A DNA stretch of 12,617 nucleotides from DATBIO01 sp036556965 (GTDB lineage Bacteria > Acidobacteriota > Vicinamibacteria > Fen-336), in contig DATBIO010000208.1 in the NCBI GenBank assembly GCA_036556965.1, positions 1 to 12,617 of the forward strand. Direction: 5' to 3'. Below, in pieces: positions 6,711 to 12,617 of the stretch (positions are counted from its first letter, which is position 1; every line of letters begins with the position of its first letter). The notes beneath the pieces were generated by a model, which was given only the letters and a program-made list of their open reading frames with translations, did not search any database and was not told the DNA's origin. The position numbers were made by a program, and so were the translations under genes.

Positions 6711-7181
6711 GTGTTCGAATCGCACACGCGGCTGGAGGAACAGGTCGCCGGCCTGCTCCAGGGCATCCGCGCCGAGGCGGGCGGCCGCTACGCGGCCATC
6801 GTGGAGCCCGCGCGCGTGGTGTTCGAGTCCTTCGACGAGGGGGACGAGCAGGCGCTGCGCCTGCGCCACTTCGTGGAGCGTCGGAGCGCCGACCTCTTCG
6901 CCCTGCCCGCGGCCATGGCCGGGGAGCAGGCGCTGGACGACCTGTTCGAGGAGTGGCGGGAGGACGCCTTCGTGGTGGCGGTGGTGAACGGCCGCGTGGC
7001 GCTCCTCCTGGCCTGCCCGGACGCCGAGGCGGCGCGGGCCGGCCTCGACCGGCCCCTGCGCACGCTGGCGGACCGCCTGTTCCGCTTCGAGCCGCGCTGG
7101 CGCCTGGACGCGCGCGGGCGGGGCTACTTCTTGGGGCGGGCCCGGCTCGAGGTGGTGGTGGTGGGGCGGGCCGCGGACTGA
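6711..7181 (+). CDS. Unrecognised small protein, possible roadblock/LC7-like fold
   Basis: A 156-residue reading frame starting at GTG 6711, 23 bases after the ROK kinase and 49 bases before lepA. It has no signal peptide or membrane segment. The predicted order is a helix (LEEQVAGLLQGI), two strands (RYAAIVE, ARVVFES), a long helical part (ALRLRHFVERRSADLFAL and QALDDLFEEW), two strands (AFVVAVVNG, RVALLLAC), a helix (RPLRTLADRLFR) and a C-terminal strand (LEVVVV). This alternation resembles the roadblock/LC7 fold, which often partners small GTPases, but no signature residue proves it. Reality of the gene rests on its fit between neighbours and balanced, protein-like composition; the ribosome site is weak (AGGA, about 11 bases away). 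Function unknown. Confidence 0.6.
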   Translation: MFESHTRLEEQVAGLLQGIRAEAGGRYAAIVEPARVVFESFDEGDEQALRLRHFVERRSADLFALPAAMAGEQALDDLFEEWREDAFVVAVVNGRVALLLACPDAEAARAGLDRPLRTLADRLFRFEPRWRLDARGRGYFLGRARLEVVVVGRAAD

Positions 7182-7208
7182 CCCTCGCGGCGCGACCCGG
7201 GCGAATCC

Positions 7209-7217
7209 GCTAACATA
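7209..7217 (+). promoter_or_regulatory. Possible -10 element before lepA (GCTAACATA)
   Basis: TAACAT at 7211-7216 ends 14 bases before the lepA ATG, and no Shine-Dalgarno lies between. Together with the matching element before lepB it may be the -10 box of a short-leader or leaderless transcript. No good -35 box is seen at 17 bases, so this is tentative. Confidence 0.35.
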
Positions 7218-7230
7218 CCCGGTCCCGTCC

Positions 7231-9021
7231 ATGGACCACGTCCGCAACTTCTCGATCATCGCCCACATCGACCACGGCAAGACCACCCTCTCCGACCGCC
7301 TGCTCGAGCGCACGGGGGCGCTCACCCAGCGCGAGATGACCGAGCAGTTCCTCGACTCCATGGACCTCGAGCGGGAGCGCGGCATCACCATCAAGCAGCA
7401 CTCGGTGCGCCTGCAGTACAAGGCCAAGGACGGCCGCGAGTACGTGCTCAACCTCATCGATACCCCCGGCCACGTGGACTTCTCCTACGAGGTCAGCCGC
7501 AGCCTGGCCGCCTGCCAGGGCGCCCTCCTGGTGGTGGACGCGAGCCAGGGCGTGGAGGCGCAGACCCTGGCCAACGCGCACCTGGCCGCGGACGCCGGCC
7601 TCGAGATCATCCCCGTGCTCAACAAGATCGACCTGCCGGGGGCGGAGCCGGACAAGGCCCGCGAGCAGATCGAGAACGTCATCGGCATCGACGCCAGCCG
7701 CGCCATCCTGGCCTCCGCCAAGCAGGGCCTCGGCATCGACGAGATCCTGGAGGCCATCGTGGAGCGCATCCCCCCTCCTCCCGGCGATCCCACGGGCCCC
7801 CTGCGCGCGCTCGTCTTCGACAGCTGGTTCGACCAGTACCGCGGCGTGGTGGTGCTGACGCACGTGGTGGACGGGCGCCTGTCCCCCGGCATGAAGGTGC
7901 GGCTCATGGCCTCCGGCGGCGCCTACGAGGTGGAGCAGCTCGGCGTCTTCACCCCGAAGCCGCTGCCCGTGGAGGCGCTGGGCCAGGGCGAGGTCGGCTT
8001 CGTGATCGCGGGCATCAAGAAGGTGTCGGACGTGGCCATCGGGGACACCCTGACCGACGACCGGCGTCCCGCCGCCGAGCCCCTCCCCGGCTTCAAGGAG
8101 ATCAAGCCCATGGTGTTCGCCGGGCTCTACCCGGTGGACGCCGACCAGTACGGGGAGCTGCGCGAGGCCCTGGAGAAGCTGCGCCTCAACGACAGCTCGT
8201 TCTTCTACGAGCCGGAGACCTCCACCGCCCTGGGCTTCGGCTTCCGCTGCGGCTTCCTGGGCCTCCTCCACATGGAGATCGTCCAGGAGCGGCTGGAGCG
8301 GGAGTTCACCCTGGAGCTGCTGGTCACCGCGCCCTCGGTGCGCTACCGTGTCCACCGGACGGGGGGCGAGGTGCTGGAGATCGACTCCCCCGCGCGCCTG
8401 CCCGACCCCGGCTCCATCGAGTCCATCGAGGAGCCCATCATCACCGCGACCATCCTCACCGGGGAGGAGTTCGTGGGGCCCATCCTGAAGCTCTGCCAGG
8501 AGAAGCGCGGCATCCAGAAGCGGCTCCACTACATCACCACCACGCGCGTGATGATCGAGTACGAGCTCCCGTTGAACGAGATCCTGCTCGACTTCTACGA
8601 CCGCCTGAAGTCGGCGTCGCGCGGCTACGCCTCCCTGGACTACCAGTTCACCGGCTACTGGACCTCGCCCCTGGTGAAGCTCGACGTGCTGGTGAACGGC
8701 GATCCCGTCGATGCCCTGTCCCTCATCGTCCACCGCGACTCCGCCTTTCCGCGCGGGAAGTCGCTGGTGGAGAAGATGCGCAAGCTCATCCCGCGCCAGA
8801 TGTTCGAGGTTGCCATTCAGGCCGCCATCGGCTCGCGCGTGATCGCGCGCGAGACGGTGAAGCCGCTGCGCAAGAACGTCATCGCCAAGTGCTACGGCGG
8901 GGACATCAGCCGCAAGCGCAAGCTCCTGGAGAAGCAGAAGGAAGGCAAGAAGAGGATGAAGCGGGTGGGCACGGTGGACATCCCCCAGGAGGCGTTCCTG
9001 GCCGTCCTGCGCGTGGACTGA
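7231..9021 (+). CDS. lepA: Elongation factor 4 (LepA), ribosome-associated GTPase
   Basis: LepA/EF4 is a translational GTPase that acts on the ribosome, with roles reported in back-translocation, elongation under stress and 30S biogenesis. The 596-residue length is close to the usual 600. GTPase motifs are intact: G1 AHIDHGKT (11-18), RGIT in switch I (50-53), DTPGH (77-81), NKID (131-134) and SAK for G5. Later parts include GLYPVDADQY, the EF-G-like segment ALGFGFRCGFLGLLHMEI and the LepA-specific C-terminal end with AIGSRVIARETVKPLRKNVIAKCYGGD and KRKLLEKQKEGKKRMK. ATG 7231 matches the conserved N-terminus (MDHVRNFSIIAHIDHGK). The EAL gene follows after 7 bases. Identification is certain from motif content. 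Confidence 0.98.
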   Translation: MDHVRNFSIIAHIDHGKTTLSDRLLERTGALTQREMTEQFLDSMDLERERGITIKQHSVRLQYKAKDGREYVLNLIDTPGHVDFSYEVSRSLAACQGALLVVDASQGVEAQTLANAHLAADAGLEIIPVLNKIDLPGAEPDKAREQIENVIGIDASRAILASAKQGLGIDEILEAIVERIPPPPGDPTGPLRALVFDSWFDQYRGVVVLTHVVDGRLSPGMKVRLMASGGAYEVEQLGVFTPKPLPVEALGQGEVGFVIAGIKKVSDVAIGDTLTDDRRPAAEPLPGFKEIKPMVFAGLYPVDADQYGELREALEKLRLNDSSFFYEPETSTALGFGFRCGFLGLLHMEIVQERLEREFTLELLVTAPSVRYRVHRTGGEVLEIDSPARLPDPGSIESIEEPIITATILTGEEFVGPILKLCQEKRGIQKRLHYITTTRVMIEYELPLNEILLDFYDRLKSASRGYASLDYQFTGYWTSPLVKLDVLVNGDPVDALSLIVHRDSAFPRGKSLVEKMRKLIPRQMFEVAIQAAIGSRVIARETVKPLRKNVIAKCYGGDISRKRKLLEKQKEGKKRMKRVGTVDIPQEAFLAVLRVD

Positions 9022-9028
9022 GGGCCCT

Positions 9029-9793
9029 GTGAGCGACTCGCTCCGCCAGGCCCTCGCCGACGGCGCCCTCCAGGTCGTCTTCCAGCCCATCTTCGACGTG
9101 AGCCTGTCCCACCTGGCCCTCCACGGGGTGGAGGCCCTGGTGCGCGGCCCCGCGGGCACGCCCTACGAGGACGCGGGCTTCCTCTTCGACGAGGTCGCGC
9201 GCCGCGGCGACGAGGTGTGGGCGGACCGGGCCTGCGTGGCCGCCATCATGGCGGCGGCGGGCGAGCTGCCGCCGGGGCTGCCCGTGGGCGTCAACGTCTA
9301 CGCCGCCACCCTCGCCCGCGACCCGGACTTCCCCCGCTTCGTCCAGGACACCGCCCAGGGCGCCGGGCTGCTCCCGGAGCGGCTGGTGCTGGAGGTGGGC
9401 CGGGCGGGGGCGGTGTCGGACAGCCGTCTCCTCCGCGCGCCCCTGGAGGCCCTGCGCGCGAACGGGATGGCGGTGGCCCTGGACGACGTGGGTCTGGGCC
9501 AGGCCAGCTATCGCACCATGCTCGAGTGCCGCCCCGACTTCTTCAAGCTGGACGGCTTCGTGGTGAAGGGCGCGGGCCTCGATCCCCTGCGGCAGGCGGT
9601 GGTGCGCTCGCTCGTGGTCCTGGCCGACGGCTTCGGCGCGCGCGTGGTGGCGGAGTGGATCGAGGAGCCCGGCGACCTGCACACCGTGAAGGGCCTGGGG
9701 GTGACCCTGGTGCAGGGCCGCCTCTTCCTGGGGGCGCGGCCCGCGCGCGAGATGGACGTGGACCTCGACTCCCTGGACGCCGCGGCCTCCTGA
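9029..9793 (+). CDS. Stand-alone EAL-domain protein, putative cyclic-di-GMP phosphodiesterase
   Basis: EAL domains hydrolyse cyclic-di-GMP to pGpG using metal ions. This 254-residue protein is essentially one EAL domain with no GGDEF, PAS, receiver or membrane part. Aligned by eye, the residues usually needed for metal and substrate are present: Glu35 (EALVRG), Asn89 (GVNVY), Glu122 (LVLEVG), Asp152/Asp153 (ALDDVG), Lys173 (FFKLDG), Glu209 (VVAEW) and Gln229 (VQGRLF). Surrounding consensus is eroded: the loop after the Asp pair reads DDVGLGQAS instead of DDFGTGYSS, and NLS is NVY. It could be an active phosphodiesterase or a cyclic-di-GMP receptor. The start is GTG 9029 with GAGGG four bases upstream, overlapping the end of lepA. 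It is probably cotranscribed with lepA. Confidence 0.88.
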   Translation: MSDSLRQALADGALQVVFQPIFDVSLSHLALHGVEALVRGPAGTPYEDAGFLFDEVARRGDEVWADRACVAAIMAAAGELPPGLPVGVNVYAATLARDPDFPRFVQDTAQGAGLLPERLVLEVGRAGAVSDSRLLRAPLEALRANGMAVALDDVGLGQASYRTMLECRPDFFKLDGFVVKGAGLDPLRQAVVRSLVVLADGFGARVVAEWIEEPGDLHTVKGLGVTLVQGRLFLGARPAREMDVDLDSLDAAAS

Positions 9794-9802
9794 GCCGTTG
9801 AC

Positions 9803-9811
9803 GCTAGAATA
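9803..9811 (+). promoter_or_regulatory. Possible -10 element before lepB (GCTAGAATA)
   Basis: TAGAAT (9805-9810) ends 9 bases before the lepB ATG, so transcription would start at or next to the start codon. TTGACG directly abuts it and is far too close to act as its -35 box. The element shares GCTAnnATA with that before lepA. Confidence 0.4.
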
Positions 9812-9819
9812 GGGGCCCG

Positions 9820-10554
9820 ATGGCGTCCCCGGATCCCCTCCCTCTGCCCGAAGAAGCGCCCGCTCCTCCCGCCTTCAAGAAGTCGGTCCCCCGCGAGTAC
9901 CTGGAGTCGGTGGTGGTGGCGGTCGTCCTGGCCCTCTTCATCCGCACCTTCGTGGTCCAGGCCTTCAAGATCCCCACGGGGTCCATGGAGGAGAACCTCC
10001 TCATCGGAGACCACCTGCTCGTGAACAAGGTGGTCTACTCGCCCTCCCTCCTCCCCCTCGAGCGCGCGCTCCTGCCCAAGAAGGAGATCCGGCGCGGCCA
10101 CGTGGTGGTCTTCAAGTTCCCCGAGGACCCCAGCCGCGACTTCATCAAGCGCGTGGTGGGCCTGCCCGGGGAGAAGGTCGAGATCCGGAACAAGACGGTC
10201 TACATCGACGGCCAGCCGCTGGTCGAGGACTACGTGCACTTCCTGGAGCCGCCGGCGCACCCCGAGGAGGCGGAGTACGTCTATCGTGGCGATACCCGCA
10301 GCACCTGGGGACCGGAGGTGGTGCCCGCCGGCCACCTCTTCGTGCTCGGCGACAACCGCGACAACAGCCGGGACAGCCGGTTCTGGGGCTTCCTGGCACG
10401 CGACCAGGTCAAGGGGCGCGCCCTGCTCGTCTACTGGTCCTACGACGCGAGCCGCGAGGAATACCAGCGGACGGGCTACGTGGAATGGATCCGCGACACC
10501 ATCGCCGCCTTCGGCAAGACGCGATGGAGCCGCTTCTTCCACCTCATCCGTTGA
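9820..10554 (+). CDS. lepB: Signal peptidase I
   Basis: Signal peptidase I removes signal peptides from exported proteins at the outer face of the inner membrane. The 244-residue protein has a proline-rich cytoplasmic N-terminus, one membrane segment at about 29-47 (ESVVVAVVLALFIRTFVVQ), the catalytic serine Ser55 in IPTGSMEENLLIGD, the catalytic lysine Lys110 in DFIKRVVGLPGE, and box E GDNRDNSRDSRFWG (177-190). All signature boxes are intact. Length is shorter than E. coli LepB and typical of many other bacteria. ATG 9820 is chosen because it starts the only complete N-terminus; there is no ribosome site, in line with the possible leaderless promoter. A DUF4845-like gene follows after 14 bases. 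Confidence 0.97.
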   Translation: MASPDPLPLPEEAPAPPAFKKSVPREYLESVVVAVVLALFIRTFVVQAFKIPTGSMEENLLIGDHLLVNKVVYSPSLLPLERALLPKKEIRRGHVVVFKFPEDPSRDFIKRVVGLPGEKVEIRNKTVYIDGQPLVEDYVHFLEPPAHPEEAEYVYRGDTRSTWGPEVVPAGHLFVLGDNRDNSRDSRFWGFLARDQVKGRALLVYWSYDASREEYQRTGYVEWIRDTIAAFGKTRWSRFFHLIR

Positions 10555-10568
10555 CGGAGGAGAGTCAT

Positions 10569-10940
10569 ATGTTCGATGCGCGCCAGGCCGGCGAAGGCAA
10601 GTTCGGCACCGTCGTCAGCCTGCTCTTCCTGGCCGCCCTCGTCCTGGCGGCCTGGAACGTGGTCCCCGTCTACTACAACAACTACTCGTTCGCGGACCGC
10701 GTGGTGGAGCTCGCCCGCGCTCCCCGCTACAACCACTCCGACGAGAGGATCATGGACCTCCTCATGAGGTCGGCCGAGGAGCACCACCTCGAGGACTTCG
10801 TCAACACGCGGACCTGCAGCGTCAAGACCATGGAGACCCGGCGCACCATCATCTGCGCCTACGACCGCCCGGTGCAGATCCTGCCCGGCGTGAAGCACAC
10901 CTTCCGGTTCAAGAACGAGGCCGACCAGCCCCTGCTCTAG
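10569..10940 (+). CDS. DUF4845-like small membrane protein downstream of lepB
   Basis: The 123-residue protein has one hydrophobic segment near the N-terminus (about 12-32, FGTVVSLLFLAALVLAAWNVV) followed by PVYYNNYSFADRVVELAR, the pattern of the DUF4845 family (TM, then a V-P-x-Y motif and a helix). The rest is soluble, with two cysteines (RTCSVK, IICAYDR), and should face the periplasm. In many Proteobacteria a DUF4845 gene lies between lepB and rnc; here it follows lepB but no rnc comes after. ATG 10569 is backed by GGAGG (10556-10560), which overlaps the lepB end. The family match is by pattern and context; the function of the family is not known. Confidence 0.75.
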   Translation: MFDARQAGEGKFGTVVSLLFLAALVLAAWNVVPVYYNNYSFADRVVELARAPRYNHSDERIMDLLMRSAEEHHLEDFVNTRTCSVKTMETRRTIICAYDRPVQILPGVKHTFRFKNEADQPLL

Positions 10941-10952
10941 GGCGCGGGCGCG

Positions 10953-11564
10953 TCAGGCCGGCGCGGGCGGGAAGGGCAGACCCAGCGACCGCGCGCGGCC
11001 CAGGCCGTCCGCCCAGGCGGCGTCCGCCTTCTCCAGGGCGGGGTCGCCCTCCTTGACGTTGATGCGCACGTTCTCCAGGGCGCCTCCCAGTCCGGCCAGG
11101 GCCAGGGCGGCGCCGGTGCGCGCGTCGGAGGCGGCGCTCGGGTTGCCGTGCCGGACCGCCTCCGCCGCCGCGCTGAGCACGACCAGGCACGACTCCGCCG
11201 TCTGCAGCGGCACCTCGGTCGCGCGCGCAGTGGCGGCGGCGACGGCCTCGCGGCGCCGGGCCTTGTCCTCCTCCGCTTCCTTGGGCAGGCGGAAGGCGGC
11301 CATCACTGCGTCGAAGGCGGCGGTGTCGTCGTCCACCAGGCGCCGGAGGCGGGCCCCCGCCTCGCGCGCCCAGCCCAGCGCCGTGTCCAGGCGCTCGCGC
11401 TCCTCGGCCCCCCCCGTGCGCGTGCGGGGCATGGCGCACACCATGGCCACCAGCGCCGCCCCCGCGGCCCCCGCCAGCGCCGCCGCGGAGCCGCCCCCCG
11501 GGGTGGGATCGGTGGCCGCGAACCGGTCGAGCAGGGCGCCCGCGGGGAGGTCGAGGAGGGACAC
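10953..11564 (-). CDS. Formiminotetrahydrofolate cyclodeaminase-type protein
   Basis: Members of this family (the C-terminal domain of mammalian FTCD and stand-alone bacterial cyclodeaminases) convert 5-formimino-tetrahydrofolate to 5,10-methenyl-tetrahydrofolate and ammonia, or act as methenyl-THF cyclohydrolases. The 203-residue length is right for the stand-alone form. The glycine-rich signature PTPGGGSAAALAGAAGAALV (20-39) is near the N-terminus, and later segments include VPLQTAESC, NPSAASDARTGAALA and NVRINV, which are typical of the family. Start is GTG 11562-11564, whose first base is the last base of the upstream acyl-CoA dehydrogenase stop (TAGTG); an all-helical enzyme is expected. 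There is no formiminotransferase domain here. Coupled translation with the dehydrogenase suggests joint use in amino-acid or one-carbon catabolism, but the exact substrate is not certain. Confidence 0.88.
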   Translation of the reverse strand: MSLLDLPAGALLDRFAATDPTPGGGSAAALAGAAGAALVAMVCAMPRTRTGGAEERERLDTALGWAREAGARLRRLVDDDTAAFDAVMAAFRLPKEAEEDKARRREAVAAATARATEVPLQTAESCLVVLSAAAEAVRHGNPSAASDARTGAALALAGLGGALENVRINVKEGDPALEKADAAWADGLGRARSLGLPFPPAPA

Positions 11565-12617
11565 TACAGCTTGCCCAGCAGCTGCTTGGCGATGACCATC
11601 AGCTGCATGTTGGAGGTCCCCTCGTAGATCTGTCCGACCTTCTGGTCGCGGAAGTACTTCTCGACCGGGTACTCGCGCGTGAACCCGTAGCCGCCGTAGA
11701 TCTCCACCACCTTGGAGGTGACGTGCTCCGCCGCGCGCGAGGCGAAGAGCTTGGCCATGGCCGCCTCCTTGATGAAGGACGAGTCCACGTCCCGCAGGCG
11801 GGCGGCGTTGTAGGTGAGGAGGCGGCCCGCCTCGATCTCCGTGGCCAGCTCGGCGAGCAGGAACTGCACGGCCTGGAAATCGGCGATGGGCCGGCCGAAC
11901 TGCTGGCGCTCCTGCGCGTAGCGGAGCCCGTGCTCGAAGGCGCCCTGGGCCACCCCCACCATCTGCGCGCCGATGCCGATGCGCCCCTCGTTGAGGGTCT
12001 CGATGGCGATCCGGTAGCCCTTGCCCACCTCGCCCAGGACGTTGGCGCGGGGCACGCGGCAGCCCTCGAGGATCAGCTCGCAGGTGGAGGACGCGCGGAT
12101 GCCCAGCTTGTCCTCCTTCTTCCCCACCTGGAAGCCGGGGAAGCTCCTCTCCACCAGGAAGGCGGTGATCCCCTTGTAGCCCTTGGCGGGATCGGCGTTG
12201 GCGAGCACGATGAAGAGCTCGGCCTCGGCGGCGTTGGTGATCCAGAGCTTGCGGCCGGTGAGGGTGAAGTGGTCGCCCTCGTCGATGGCGCGGCAGGCCA
12301 GGGCGAAGGCGTCGGAGCCGGACCCCGCCTCGGAGAGGGCGTAGGCCCCCACCCACTCCGCGGCCAGCCGCGGGAAGTAACGCCGCTGCTGGTCCTCGTT
12401 GCCCCAGCGCAGCAGGGCGTTGTTGACCAGCGTGTTCTGCACGTCCACGAGCACCGAGAAGCTCGCGTCCACACGCGCAAACGCTTCCACGGCGAGCACG
12501 GCGTTGAAGAAGCTCGAGCCCGCGCCGCCGTAGCTTTCCGGGATCTCCACCCCCATCACGCCGAGCTCGAAGCACTTGTCGATGAGGGCGCGCGGGATGC
12601 TGGCCTCCTCGTCCATG
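11564..12617 (-). CDS. Acyl-CoA dehydrogenase, short/branched-chain type, N-terminus beyond window
   Basis: FAD-dependent enzymes of this family insert the alpha-beta double bond in acyl-CoA and pass electrons to ETF. About 350 residues are visible; the family is about 380, so roughly 30 N-terminal residues lie outside. The ATG at 12614-12616 is internal (MDEEASIP matches the end of the first helix). Motifs: ALSEAGSGSD and LWITNAAEA (FAD/substrate), ERQQFGRPIADFQAVQF, EIYGGYGFTREYPVEKYFRD and QIYEGTSNMQ with the catalytic Glu in YEGTS, the position used by short- and medium-chain enzymes rather than isovaleryl-CoA dehydrogenase. The C-terminus IAKQLLG is like short- and branched-chain members. 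Butyryl- or 2-methylbutyryl-CoA are plausible substrates; sequence alone does not decide. Confidence 0.94.
   Translation of the reverse strand, partial: MDEEASIPRALIDKCFELGVMGVEIPESYGGAGSSFFNAVLAVEAFARVDASFSVLVDVQNTLVNNALLRWGNEDQQRRYFPRLAAEWVGAYALSEAGSGSDAFALACRAIDEGDHFTLTGRKLWITNAAEAELFIVLANADPAKGYKGITAFLVERSFPGFQVGKKEDKLGIRASSTCELILEGCRVPRANVLGEVGKGYRIAIETLNEGRIGIGAQMVGVAQGAFEHGLRYAQERQQFGRPIADFQAVQFLLAELATEIEAGRLLTYNAARLRDVDSSFIKEAAMAKLFASRAAEHVTSKVVEIYGGYGFTREYPVEKYFRDQKVGQIYEGTSNMQLMVIAKQLLGKL

Noticed and set aside
7210..9159. A 649-codon open frame on the minus strand across lepA
   Set aside because: It is antisense to a clear, full-length LepA, has shadow-like composition and no recognisable domain.
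9798..9803. TTGACG before lepB as a -35 box
   Set aside because: It ends one base before the TAGAAT hexamer, so it cannot serve as the -35 partner of that -10 box; nothing resembling a -10 box lies about 17 bases further on outside the lepB coding region.
11565..12575. Fusion of a long Arg/Gly-rich N-terminal part to the cyclodeaminase gene
   Set aside because: This frame is open upstream of 11564 but runs out of phase through the acyl-CoA dehydrogenase gene and reads as low-complexity shadow. The true start is the GTG at 11562-11564.
1..12617. CRISPR array, tRNA, rRNA, insertion sequence or phage genes
   Set aside because: No spaced direct repeats, transposase-like proteins, terminal inverted repeats or RNA gene signatures were seen on reading both strands; the window looks like ordinary chromosomal sequence.

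Overview
The window is very GC-rich (by eye about 70% or more), with tightly packed genes, many short overlaps, and GTG, TTG and probably CTG starts beside ATG. Together with a chemosensory cluster, a lepA..lepB..DUF4845-like block and acyl-CoA catabolism, this suggests a free-living high-GC Gram-negative bacterium, for example from Acidobacteriota, Myxococcota or a related uncultured lineage. No rRNA or other phylogenetic marker is present, so the phylum is a guess. I see no mobile element, tRNA, rRNA or CRISPR array. No stretch over 300 bases lacks a gene.

Left part (1-4006, minus strand): a compact chemosensory operon. In transcription order it encodes a CheY-like receiver, a CheA histidine kinase, a CheW coupling protein with a long N-terminal tail, a secreted substrate-binding protein of the ABC_sub_bind type, and the first 43 codons of a membrane sensor cut by the window edge. 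A good promoter candidate (TTGAAG, 17 bases, TAGAAC) lies just upstream. The binding protein has no ABC permease or ATPase in view, and its start overlaps the cheW stop. This suggests that it feeds a signal into the membrane receptor and CheA instead of serving import.

Middle part (4111-10940, plus strand): a membrane-anchored M15-type (DUF882-like) peptidase carrying a dockerin-like calcium-loop insertion; a zinc-ribbon two-helix membrane protein; a ROK-family sugar kinase; an unrecognised 156-residue protein that may have a roadblock-like fold; the translation factor LepA/EF4; an EAL-only phosphodiesterase-type protein; signal peptidase I; and a small DUF4845-like membrane protein. The familiar lepA-lepB neighbourhood is split by the EAL gene. 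lepA and lepB each have a GCTAnnATA element 9-14 bases before the ATG, which could be a -10 box of nearly leaderless transcripts.

Right part (10953-12617, minus strand): an acyl-CoA dehydrogenase, truncated at its N-terminus by the window edge, overlaps by one base a downstream formiminotetrahydrofolate cyclodeaminase-type gene. This pair converges on the DUF4845-like gene with only 12 bases between the stop codons.

No clearly new system is visible. The least ordinary items are the substrate-binding protein wired into the chemosensory operon, the calcium-loop insertion in the peptidase, the EAL wedge between lepA and lepB, and the probable CTG start of the receptor gene.
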